DNA from: Bacteroidota bacterium
GTDB lineage: Bacteria > Bacteroidota > Bacteroidia > UBA4408
Length of the DNA: 64,000 nt
NCBI GenBank assembly: GCA_016718805.1
Contig: JADKCP010000001.1
Location: forward strand, 1-64,000
Reading direction: 5' to 3'
In this document: piece after piece, positions 52,779 through 61,392 of the stretch
Layout: every line of letters begins with the position of its first letter
Numbering within the stretch: the stretch's first letter is position 1
Notes under the pieces: model-generated
Databases searched by the model: none
What the model was told of the DNA's origin: nothing
The model's input: only the letters and a program-made list of their open reading frames with translations
Program-made: the position numbers and the translations under genes

Positions 52779-54680
52779 ATGAGTTATCCTTATCAACTAA
52801 AAACGCTGCAGGAATATGAGGCTGCTTATAAGAAAAGTGTAGATCAACCCGAAGAGTTTTGGGCATCGGTTGCAGCAAACTTTCTCTGGAAAAAAAAATG
52901 GAACAAGGTTCTTGATTGGAATTTTAAAGCGCCCAAAATAACTTGGTTTGAAGGGGCAAAACTCAACATCACCGAAAACTGTCTCGATCGTCATTTAGCT
53001 AAAAACGGCAACACAACAGCTTTGCTTTGGGAAAGCAACAATCCAAGTGAAGCTGCTCGAAAAATCAGCTATAACGAGTTGCATCAATTGGTGTGCAAGT
53101 TTGGCAACGTCCTTAAAAATAATGGCGTAAAAAAAGGCGATCGGGTTTGCATTTACATGGGAATGATTCCTGAATTGGCCATTGCTGTTTTGGCTTGCGC
53201 CAGAATAGGTGCGGTTCACTCTGTAGTGTTTGGAGGCTTTTCAGCTCAATCAATTTCCGACCGCTTGCAAGATGCTAAGGCCGAATTTGTAATTACTTGT
53301 GATGGCGCATTTCGCGGAGCTAAAGCAATTCCGCTTAAGGAAATTATTGATGATGCTTTAGTAAGTTGCGACTTTGTAAAACGTGTAATAGTGTGCGAAC
53401 GCACCGATACTCCGGTAAGTATGATAAAGGGTCGCGATGTATGGTGGAAGGATGAAATGGAAAATGCAAGCGCTGACTGTCCGGCAGAAGAAATGGATGC
53501 AGAGGATCTGTTGTTTATACTTTACACTTCAGGCTCTACAGGCAAACCTAAAGGGGTAGTGCATACTTGTGCAGGATATATGGTTTGGGCAAACTATACT
53601 TTTGTTAATGTATTTCAGTACCAGCCAGGACAAGTGCATTTTTGTACTGCTGATATTGGCTGGATTACCGGACATAGTTATATTGTTTACGGACCATTAA
53701 GCGCAGGAGCTACAAGCCTACTATTTGAAGGGATTCCAACTTATCCCGATGCAGGCAGGTTTTGGGAAATTGTAGATAAGTTTAACGTAAATATACTGTA
53801 CACTGCCCCAACAGCAATTCGTAGTTTAATGGCTTACGGCCTTGATTCCTTAGCCGGGAAAAGCTTGGAAAGTTTAAAGGTGTTAGGTACTGTGGGAGAA
53901 CCCATAAACGAAGAAGCTTGGCATTGGTATCATGAGCATATCGGGAAAAAGAATTGCCCTATCGTTGATACTTGGTGGCAAACTGAAACGGGCGGAATTT
54001 TAATTTCAAATATTGCTGGTGTAACGCCACACAAGCCTGCTCATGCAACTTTGCCGCTTCCCGGAGTTCAACCCTGTTTGTTGGATGAAAAAGGAAATGA
54101 ACTTGTTGGAAACAATGTGAGTGGTAATTTATGCTTAAAATTTCCTTGGCCGGGAATGTTGCGCACTACTTATGGTGACCACGAACGCTGCCGTGTAAAT
54201 TATTTCGCAACTTATGAAAATTTATACTTTACCGGAGATGGTTGTTTGCGCGACGAAAGTGGAAATTACCGTATTACCGGTCGTGTTGACGATGTGCTGA
54301 ATGTGAGCGGTCACCGCATTGGTACTGCAGAAGTTGAAAACGCAATCAACATGCATGCTGGTGTAGTTGAAAGTGCTGTGGTGGGCTATCCTCATGATAT
54401 TAAGGGACAAGGAATTTATGCTTATGTAATTTATAATGGGCATCATGGTGACTTAAACTTGGCGAAACAAGACATTTCCCTCACTGTTTCGAAAATAATT
54501 GGAGCCATTGCAAAACCCGATAAAATTCAGTTTGTAAGCGGTTTGCCAAAAACACGAAGCGGGAAAATTATGCGTCGAATATTACGTAAAATAGCAGAGG
54601 GCGAAACCTCCAATTTAGGCGATACCAGTACTTTGCTTGACCCTGCTGTTGTGGATGAAATAAGGTCAGGGAAAGTGTGA
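52779..54680 (+). CDS. acs: Acetyl-CoA synthetase
   Basis: The product has 633 residues, close to the family length (about 640-650). It makes acetyl-CoA from acetate, ATP and CoA via acetyl-adenylate. The ATP-binding P-loop YTSGSTGKPKGV (near 248-260), the WWQTETGG motif (about 402-409) and the hinge/A8 region TGRVDDVLNVSGHRIGT (about 505-521) are intact. The catalytic, acetylatable Lys596 is in TRSGKIMRR, so activity may be regulated by lysine acetylation as in other Acs enzymes. A ribosome site (GAAAGG) precedes the ATG. It follows the BNR gene by 11 bp and its stop is four bases from the stop of the convergent gene. Confidence 0.95.
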   Translation: MSYPYQLKTLQEYEAAYKKSVDQPEEFWASVAANFLWKKKWNKVLDWNFKAPKITWFEGAKLNITENCLDRHLAKNGNTTALLWESNNPSEAARKISYNELHQLVCKFGNVLKNNGVKKGDRVCIYMGMIPELAIAVLACARIGAVHSVVFGGFSAQSISDRLQDAKAEFVITCDGAFRGAKAIPLKEIIDDALVSCDFVKRVIVCERTDTPVSMIKGRDVWWKDEMENASADCPAEEMDAEDLLFILYTSGSTGKPKGVVHTCAGYMVWANYTFVNVFQYQPGQVHFCTADIGWITGHSYIVYGPLSAGATSLLFEGIPTYPDAGRFWEIVDKFNVNILYTAPTAIRSLMAYGLDSLAGKSLESLKVLGTVGEPINEEAWHWYHEHIGKKNCPIVDTWWQTETGGILISNIAGVTPHKPAHATLPLPGVQPCLLDEKGNELVGNNVSGNLCLKFPWPGMLRTTYGDHERCRVNYFATYENLYFTGDGCLRDESGNYRITGRVDDVLNVSGHRIGTAEVENAINMHAGVVESAVVGYPHDIKGQGIYAYVIYNGHHGDLNLAKQDISLTVSKIIGAIAKPDKIQFVSGLPKTRSGKIMRRILRKIAEGETSNLGDTSTLLDPAVVDEIRSGKV

Positions 54681-54684
54681 TGTG

Positions 54685-56246
54685 TTATTCAAAACCCACC
54701 TTCATTAGTTTAAACATTCGCCCCCTGTCGGAATAAATCAGTAGTTCGTTGGGTAGGGTTTGCAAGAATATTTTAGGTCGAGGATACATCGGCTTTTCGG
54801 TGGGCGGTAATAAGGAGCGGCGTTTCATCGTGCCTTGTGCATCCAATGTTACCAATACACAGGTTGATTTTCGAACACCTCCAAAAATTCTATATTCTCT
54901 TGGGTTGGCAATAGTTAAGTTTCGTGAATTGTCGTTGAAAATTATGTTTGCCGTGCTTCCCGAAATTGCGAGCGAATAGCTGCTATATGGGCCTTTATCG
55001 TTAACAGTCACTTGTGTTTTGGGAACCATTTTAACCCAATTTATTTTACCGGCAGTATCAATTGAAGCAACTATTAAATCGTTAAAATTATAGTAATAAT
55101 CCGTTGAGGTATACCTTCCATTATAACTGACATAAGTTTGTACATAACGCTGTTCGGCAACCATAAAAGCTCCGCCATCGCTTCGTTCGAGCAAGTGATT
55201 AATTTTAAACTGCCTCAGCTCCTCTCCTCTTTTAGCTTTACTAACCGACATCACATTCTGTAAAAATCCCTTTTCAAAATCCTTGAACCCTTTTGATTTT
55301 ACCTCTCGTGTTTTGCCATCAATACACAAGTAAAATGTACCCGCCAAATCGTCTGAATAACGCCCTTTATTTGAAAAAAAACCGGCAGCCACCAAGTCCT
55401 GTTTTGAGTTAATCTTAAAACTCATATCCGAAATTGTTTTGCCTTCTAATTGAATATCAAATTCCTTTACAGCACTATTGTTGGGCTCCATCAAAAGTAT
55501 TTTATAAAGATAGCTGGGTCTATCTTTAAACCAATTGCCTTTTTCACCAACAGTTTCAGTTAGCATGTAAAAGTTGCCACTTTTGTCAAGTACATAATCG
55601 TGTACCGTAAAATCTCCGCTTACAAAAGGTAATTCTATAGTTGAATTCTGGTACAACTCGTTGAGGTCTTGATCAATTATTTTATACGAAAATCGAGTAT
55701 TTGTTCCTTTCTTGTTGAATTGGTTTTTAAAGACTAATATTTTACTGCTATCGGTTGAGAGTAGAAAAATAAAATCAAGCTTCTCTCCTTTGTTTTCGGC
55801 AAGCACTTCATCTAATTGTTTGCGGTCGTTATCAGGTTCTCCATCAGGTTTTACATGCTGTACATAAGCTGTTGTTATATTGTTTTCTTTGTTGTAAAAC
55901 GAGGTAAACAGCAGCAATTTCCCACTAAGGCAAATCAAGTCTTCGAAGTGAACGTGCCTGTTCTCGCCTATTTCAGGCATTTTTAGTTCTTTCGAATAAA
56001 TGAGCGACAGGGATTCGGCGTCATACTTTTCGAGGTATTGATCATTTGGACAAAAAGGACAAAACGGATTATAGGTATCTTTTACAAAATAAATGGAACG
56101 AGCGTCTCTTCCAACAAATCGTGCAGGGTAAAGCTTTTTATCAGCTTCTGTTTCGGGTCCCCACTGCACTTTTGCTGTTTGAGCATAAAGGGGTTTTACT
56201 TGTAAAGTAAAAAGTAAATAGAAAAAAATTTTTGTAGCAGCTTCAA
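54685..56246 (-). CDS. Secreted protein of unknown function, with an apparent frameshift in the signal peptide
   Basis: The intact frame encodes 494 residues from a GTG at 56169 (MQWGPETEADKKLYPARF), but it continues upstream without a stop or canonical start through a good signal-peptide C-region (LQVKPLYAQTAK). In the neighbouring frame a TTG at 56246 starts MKLLQKFF. The two halves join perfectly into a complete signal peptide if one base is added in the A/T homopolymer at 56222-56233. Either the gene has a real frameshift or the sequence has a homopolymer error; an ATT start in the long frame is another option. The body (many beta-strand segments, a CPFCPND pair of Cys near residue 40 of the GTG product) is not recognised. 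It follows yebC on the same strand. Confidence 0.65.
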
Positions 56247-56266
56247 TACAGCAAAGCCTCTTGGGG

Positions 56267-56977
56267 CTATTTTAAATTGTGATATACGTTTTGTACATCA
56301 TCATCGGCCTCAATTTTTTCAACCAAGGTCATAATTTCTTCACTTTGTGCCTCTGTTAGTTCTGTTTGATTTTGCGGAACCCGCATGTTTTCAGAACTAA
56401 TAACGTTTATTTTTTTCTCCTCCAGCGCTTTGTGCATCATTCCAAAGTCATGAAAAGCGGTCTCCACAATAATTTCATTTTCGTCGTTTAGGTAAACATC
56501 CTGAGCTCCAAAATCAATTAATTCTAATTCCAACTCTTCAACATTTAATCCTTCTGATTTGATTTTAAAAACCCCTTTGCGTTCAAATAAAAAATCGAGC
56601 GAACCTGTTTTACCTAAGGTTCCGTTGCCTCTATTAAAATACATGCGAATATTGGCGACTGTACGAGTTGGATTATCGGTGGCACATTCAACTAAAATAG
56701 CAATTCCGTATGGTCCATAACCTTCATATACCACTTCTTCAAAGTCCTTTTCCTCTTTTGAAGAGGCTCTTTTTATTGCTGCCTCAATACGATCTTTAGG
56801 CATATTAATTCCCTTTGCGTTTTGCATAGCCATGCGCAAACGAGGATTCATGTTAGGGTCGGGCCCTCCTTGCTTCACAGCAATTGCAATTTCTTTTCCT
56901 GCACGAGTAAAACCTTTTGCCATTTTATCGTAACGGGCAAACATCTTATATTTTCGCTTTTCAAATACTCTTCCCAT
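56267..56977 (-). CDS. yebC: YebC/PmpR-family protein
   Basis: The product has 236 residues from the ATG at 56977 (MGRVFEKRKYKMFARYDKMA), which matches the usual Bacteroidota start; the open frame has nine more codons upstream. Family motifs are present: GPDPNMNPRLRMAMQNAKGI, MPKDRIEAAIKRA, YEGYGPYGIAILVE and DNPTRTVANIRMYFNRGNGT. The family was first described as a DNA-binding regulator and more recently as a ribosome-associated factor helping translation of proline-rich sequences (TACO1-like); which applies here is not known. The gene starts a short minus-strand unit with the frameshifted secreted gene. Confidence 0.95.
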   Translation of the reverse strand: MGRVFEKRKYKMFARYDKMAKGFTRAGKEIAIAVKQGGPDPNMNPRLRMAMQNAKGINMPKDRIEAAIKRASSKEEKDFEEVVYEGYGPYGIAILVECATDNPTRTVANIRMYFNRGNGTLGKTGSLDFLFERKGVFKIKSEGLNVEELELELIDFGAQDVYLNDENEIIVETAFHDFGMMHKALEEKKINVISSENMRVPQNQTELTEAQSEEIMTLVEKIEADDDVQNVYHNLK

Positions 56978-57148
56978 AAGGCTTGTTGTGTAAATATTTT
57001 TCAAAACTAAAAAATTCTACGCAGCATTTCAATTCTTATTCGGCAATATATGCATAATAACGATGCTCATTTTGCTATTTTTACCGCTGTTGTACATGGT
57101 TTTATTCACAACATCTCTTTGAATTTGGCGTTAGATGTTGTTTGCCCA

Positions 57149-60100
57149 ATGGTTGATTTGAAAAAACTTTTTTTACTGGTAATTTTTCTTTTTGCTTTCG
57201 CTGATGCGGATGCCCAAGAATTGTTTTCGTCGAAACGAAAAAAAACTTTTCTTGTGCAATCAGATACGCTTCAACTCGACAGCTTGAGCATTGTTGCTGA
57301 AAGCCTTGTACTAACCGATAGTTTGGGCGGGCTTATTCCCGGTGAATATTACAAAGTTTTGGCAATTAGCGGGCAGCTCGTGTTTTTGCCTGAATTGTTG
57401 AAAGATAGTCTCCTTAGGCTAAAAACTATTGTAGCCAGTTATAGCGTTTTCCCGTTTTTGTTTGGGAAGGCTAAGTATCATAAAAATAGTACCTGGCTAA
57501 AACCAGATGAAACCGGTAAAGTAAACCCTTTTTTGTATACGGAAGTTGAAAACAAAAACAACGACTTCTTTGCGGGTGAGGGTTTGTCAAAAAATGGAAG
57601 TATATCGCGTGGTATTGCCTTTGGAAACAATCAGGATGTGGTGTTGAATTCGAATTTGAATTTACAGCTCAGCGGAAAAATTACTGATAAAATTAGCATA
57701 CTTGCTGCTATCGCAGATGATAATATCCCCATACAACCGGAAGGTAATACTCAACAATTGCAAGAGTTTGATCGCGTATACATTCAATTTAATGACGATA
57801 AATCAAAGTTAATAGCGGGCGATTTTCAATTGATGCGACCCAATTCCTACTTTATGAATTATTTTAAAAAGTCGCAAGGGGCTAGCTTTACAAGCAGTTT
57901 TGGATTGGGGGCTACTCCCAAAAAACAAAAAAATAATACACTCTCGGTGGCTTTAAGCGCCGCAGTTTCGAAAGGAAAATTTTCACGTAATGTGATTGTT
58001 GGAACAGAGGGAAATCAAGGGCCTTATCGCTTGCGTGGTGCTGAAAACGAAAGTTACATTGTTATACTTTCGGGTTCTGAAAAAATTTACATCGATGGGC
58101 AACTGCTCGAGCGCGGACAAGAAAATGATTATGTAATTGATTACAATACTGCCGAAGTTAGTTTTACTCCCAAGCGAATTATCACAAAAGATAAACGTAT
58201 TACTGCCGAGTTTCAATACAGCGACCGTAACTATGCACGTTCCTTATACGATGTGGGTGCTGATTACAAAAACAACAAACTAAACTTACGTACCCACTTT
58301 TTTTCGGAACAAGACAATAAAAAGAAACCACTGTTGCAAGAATTAAAAACAAGCGACAAGCTTGTACTCGATAGCATTGGCGACAATTTGGAGGATGCTG
58401 TTGTTGCAGGAATCGACACCAGTGGGTATTTGCCTAATACGATACTTTACAAAGCTGTCGACACCTTGGGCTATAGCAATGTGTTTGTTTTTTCAAACGA
58501 TTCATCAAATGCGATTTATCGTTTAAGTTTCAGCAATGTAGGAAGTGGAAAAGGAAACTACAACCCGGCTGCTACCAGCGCAAATGGAAAAGTTTATCAA
58601 TGGGTTGCTCCTGTTAACGGACAAGCACAGGGAAGCTATGAGCCTGTTGTTTTGCTTATTACTCCCAAACAAAAACAAATGCTGATTGTTGCTGCCGACT
58701 ATGCCATTGCTCGAAATTTTAGCTCAAGTATTGAATTGGCCTATACCAATTATGATTTGAATACCTTCTCATCAAAAAACAAAACCGACGATGAAGGATA
58801 TGCGCTGCGATTTTTACTCATGAAACGAACTCCCTTATCCGCCAAGGAAAACGACACCTTGCATTTAATTACCGGAGCAAATTTAGAAGTGGTAAGCAAG
58901 TACTTTTCGCCCATTGAACGCTTTAGAAGTATTGAATTTGATCGCGACTGGAATCGTGCTACGGTGAGTGGAACTAATTTGCAAAACATCGTTGGAGCAA
59001 AATTAGGTCTTGAAAAAAAATCGATTGGAACAGCTTTGTATCAGTTCAATAGTTTTGTTGAACAATCCGTATATCGCGGTTATCAGCACAATCTTACTAG
59101 CGATTTTGCAAAAAAAGGTTTTCAATTAGTTGTCCGTTCGAGTTTGCTTACTAGCAAAACAGAAGTTAATAATGGGCGCTTTTTGAAATACAAAGCAGTA
59201 CTCTCAAAAGAAATATCCTGGGTAAAAATAGGAGCCGGCATTGAGCAGGAAGAAAATAAAACAAGTTTACAAAACACCGATTCGCTGCTTGCGATTAGCT
59301 TTCGGTTTCTCGAATGGCAAGCATTTGTGCAAAGCGCCGATACCGCAAAAAATTCGTTTCGTATTAATTATCTTAACCGAAGCGATTGGTTGCCCAGTGC
59401 ACAAGGGCAGCTTAAAAAAGCCTCGGTGGGACAAAGTGTTGCGGCCAATTTGCGATTGTCGAAAAATGCAAACAGTGATTTACAAATTAGCGGAACTTAC
59501 CGAAATTTGGCTGTTTTAGATAGCTTACTGTTGTCTCAACAGCCCGATAACTCACTGGTTGCAAGAGTTGAGTATACCGCTCGCATTTTAAAAGGAGCAA
59601 TAACTACCTCAACATTTTATGAAGTAGGATCGGGGTTAGAGGTAAAAAAGGAGTATTCATACATCAAGGTGCAGCCCGGGCAAGGTTTGTACGAGTGGAA
59701 AGATGCCGATGGCGACAGTATAGAAGATTTGGATGAGTTTATTATTGCAGTGTTTGCTGATAAAAAACAGTATATAAAAGTGTTTACTCCTACCAGCGAA
59801 TTTGTAAAAACATACAACAATCAGTTTAGCGAAATCTTACAATTATCACCTGCAAATGTGTGGAGTGGAAAAAAGGGGTTTCGAAAATTTATTGCTCTTT
59901 TAAGCAATCAAACTGCCTACCGAATTGACCGCAAAACCAGCAATGCGGATGTGGAAAAATTCTTAAATCCATTTCTAAATCAAAGCAAGGATGTGGAAAT
60001 TGTGACGTTGAATTCTTCGTTTAGGAACACCTTTTTTGTAAACCGCTTTAACTCTCATTTCGGATTCGATTATTCGTATCAGCAAACCAAAAACAAATCC

Positions 60101-60670
60101 TTGCTTGTAAGTGGTTCAGAAGAGCGCTCCAATGTATTTCACACTTTTAAAATTCGTTGGAACATTACTCGAAAGTGGCTTCTAAGCAACGATGCTAGTG
60201 TCGGAGTAAAATCGTCCTTTTCTGAGTTTTTCAATTCTCGCAATTACACCATCAATTACCTCAGTACTGAACCAAAATTGAGCTTTCAACCTTCAACCAA
60301 TTTCAGGGCAACTGTAAATTACGAATACTCTGAAAAAACAAGTAAAACCATAAGTTTAAATGAAGACAGCTTGAAGGCTATTGGCCAAAAGTTGGGAGCC
60401 GAAATCAAATACACAAAAGCCGAACAGGGCAGCCTGATTGCCAAGTTTAATTTTATTTTGTTTAGTTACCAAGGTGATGCAAATTCGCAACTTGCTTACG
60501 AAATGTTAGAAGGGTTACAACCCGGAAAAAACTATACCTGGAATGTTAGCTATCAGCGCAACCTTGCCAATAACATACAGTTGAATTTAAGTTATGACGG
60601 GCGTAAATCAAATGCTGCAAACGGAAGAATTGTGCACATTGGCAATGTAATGGTGAGGGCGTTTTTTTAG
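57149..60670 (+). CDS. Giant outer-membrane beta-barrel-like protein of unknown function
   Basis: The product has 1173 residues from the ATG at 57149 (MVDLKKLFLLVIFLFAFADA signal peptide); the frame runs 33 codons further upstream but that part is not signal-like. After about residue 150, strand after strand of alternating polarity follow (LNSNLNLQLSGKITDKISIL, FDRVYIQFNDDKSKLIAGDF, and many more to the end), with an Asp-rich calcium-type loop WKDADGDSIEDLDEF near 850. The final residue is Phe, the usual end of BAM-inserted outer-membrane proteins. The strand pattern and the DADGD-loop followed by a KVFTPTSEFV segment are reminiscent of large SprA-like proteins, but I cannot assign it. The gene is divergent from yebC. 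Confidence 0.75.
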   Translation: MVDLKKLFLLVIFLFAFADADAQELFSSKRKKTFLVQSDTLQLDSLSIVAESLVLTDSLGGLIPGEYYKVLAISGQLVFLPELLKDSLLRLKTIVASYSVFPFLFGKAKYHKNSTWLKPDETGKVNPFLYTEVENKNNDFFAGEGLSKNGSISRGIAFGNNQDVVLNSNLNLQLSGKITDKISILAAIADDNIPIQPEGNTQQLQEFDRVYIQFNDDKSKLIAGDFQLMRPNSYFMNYFKKSQGASFTSSFGLGATPKKQKNNTLSVALSAAVSKGKFSRNVIVGTEGNQGPYRLRGAENESYIVILSGSEKIYIDGQLLERGQENDYVIDYNTAEVSFTPKRIITKDKRITAEFQYSDRNYARSLYDVGADYKNNKLNLRTHFFSEQDNKKKPLLQELKTSDKLVLDSIGDNLEDAVVAGIDTSGYLPNTILYKAVDTLGYSNVFVFSNDSSNAIYRLSFSNVGSGKGNYNPAATSANGKVYQWVAPVNGQAQGSYEPVVLLITPKQKQMLIVAADYAIARNFSSSIELAYTNYDLNTFSSKNKTDDEGYALRFLLMKRTPLSAKENDTLHLITGANLEVVSKYFSPIERFRSIEFDRDWNRATVSGTNLQNIVGAKLGLEKKSIGTALYQFNSFVEQSVYRGYQHNLTSDFAKKGFQLVVRSSLLTSKTEVNNGRFLKYKAVLSKEISWVKIGAGIEQEENKTSLQNTDSLLAISFRFLEWQAFVQSADTAKNSFRINYLNRSDWLPSAQGQLKKASVGQSVAANLRLSKNANSDLQISGTYRNLAVLDSLLLSQQPDNSLVARVEYTARILKGAITTSTFYEVGSGLEVKKEYSYIKVQPGQGLYEWKDADGDSIEDLDEFIIAVFADKKQYIKVFTPTSEFVKTYNNQFSEILQLSPANVWSGKKGFRKFIALLSNQTAYRIDRKTSNADVEKFLNPFLNQSKDVEIVTLNSSFRNTFFVNRFNSHFGFDYSYQQTKNKSLLVSGSEERSNVFHTFKIRWNITRKWLLSNDASVGVKSSFSEFFNSRNYTINYLSTEPKLSFQPSTNFRATVNYEYSEKTSKTISLNEDSLKAIGQKLGAEIKYTKAEQGSLIAKFNFILFSYQGDANSQLAYEMLEGLQPGKNYTWNVSYQRNLANNIQLNLSYDGRKSNAANGRIVHIGNVMVRAFF

Positions 60671-60793
60671 AAATAGCTGTTGTTTTAAGAAGGATACAAC
60701 TAAAATATCCTGCCGTATTTTGTGAATATCTGTTAGCTAACTAACTTTCATACAAAAACTGTATTTTTACACCTCATTTTTTAAACCCTTACA

Positions 60794-61306
60794 ATGATTA
60801 TAGAAAATAAAAAAGTGGTAAGTGTAAATTATCACTTAACGGTGAATGAAAACAACATGGAAGTGTTGGTTGAAAAAACGGATTCCGAACATCCATTTGT
60901 TTTTTTATTCGGTGCAGGTGGATTGCTGGAAGCATTTGAAAATAACCTAAAAGGAAAACAAGTAGGCGATAGTTTTGATTTTCAAATTGAAGCCGAAAAC
61001 GGATATGGATTGGTAGATGAGGATAGTATTGTTACAATTCCAATTGAAGCATTTAAAGCGGAAGATGGGAGTATTGATGAAGAAATGGTAAAGGTTGGAA
61101 ATACACTTCCAATGACCGACAACGAAGGAAACCGTTTGCAGGGTGTTGTGGAAGAAATTACCGATGCACATGTACGTATGGATTTCAATCATCCGCTTGC
61201 AGGACAGGATTTACGCTTTAAAGGAATTGTACTCGACATTCGTGATGCCAGCGCTGAAGAGCTTGCACATGGACATGTACACGGCCCACATGGACATCAT
61301 CATTAA
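60794..61306 (+). CDS. slyD: SlyD-type FKBP peptidyl-prolyl isomerase
   Basis: The product has 170 residues. It catalyses cis-trans isomerisation of prolyl bonds and acts as a chaperone in the cytosol. The FKBP fold (VVSVNYHLTVNEN, FLFGAGGLLEAFENNLKGKQ, VGDSFDFQIEAENGYG) is split by the insert-in-flap region (about 75-125) as in SlyD. The C-terminus ends in a His-rich metal-binding tail (HGHVHGPHGHHH), typical of SlyD proteins that bind nickel or zinc. It is 87 bp upstream of dxs on the same strand. Confidence 0.92.
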   Translation: MIIENKKVVSVNYHLTVNENNMEVLVEKTDSEHPFVFLFGAGGLLEAFENNLKGKQVGDSFDFQIEAENGYGLVDEDSIVTIPIEAFKAEDGSIDEEMVKVGNTLPMTDNEGNRLQGVVEEITDAHVRMDFNHPLAGQDLRFKGIVLDIRDASAEELAHGHVHGPHGHHH

Positions 61307-61392
61307 GAAATGTTAATTTACAGATAACGCTTGGGGTTAACACAATAACCCAACAGAAACGAAGTTGTTGTCTCGGATTATTAAAAAATAAA

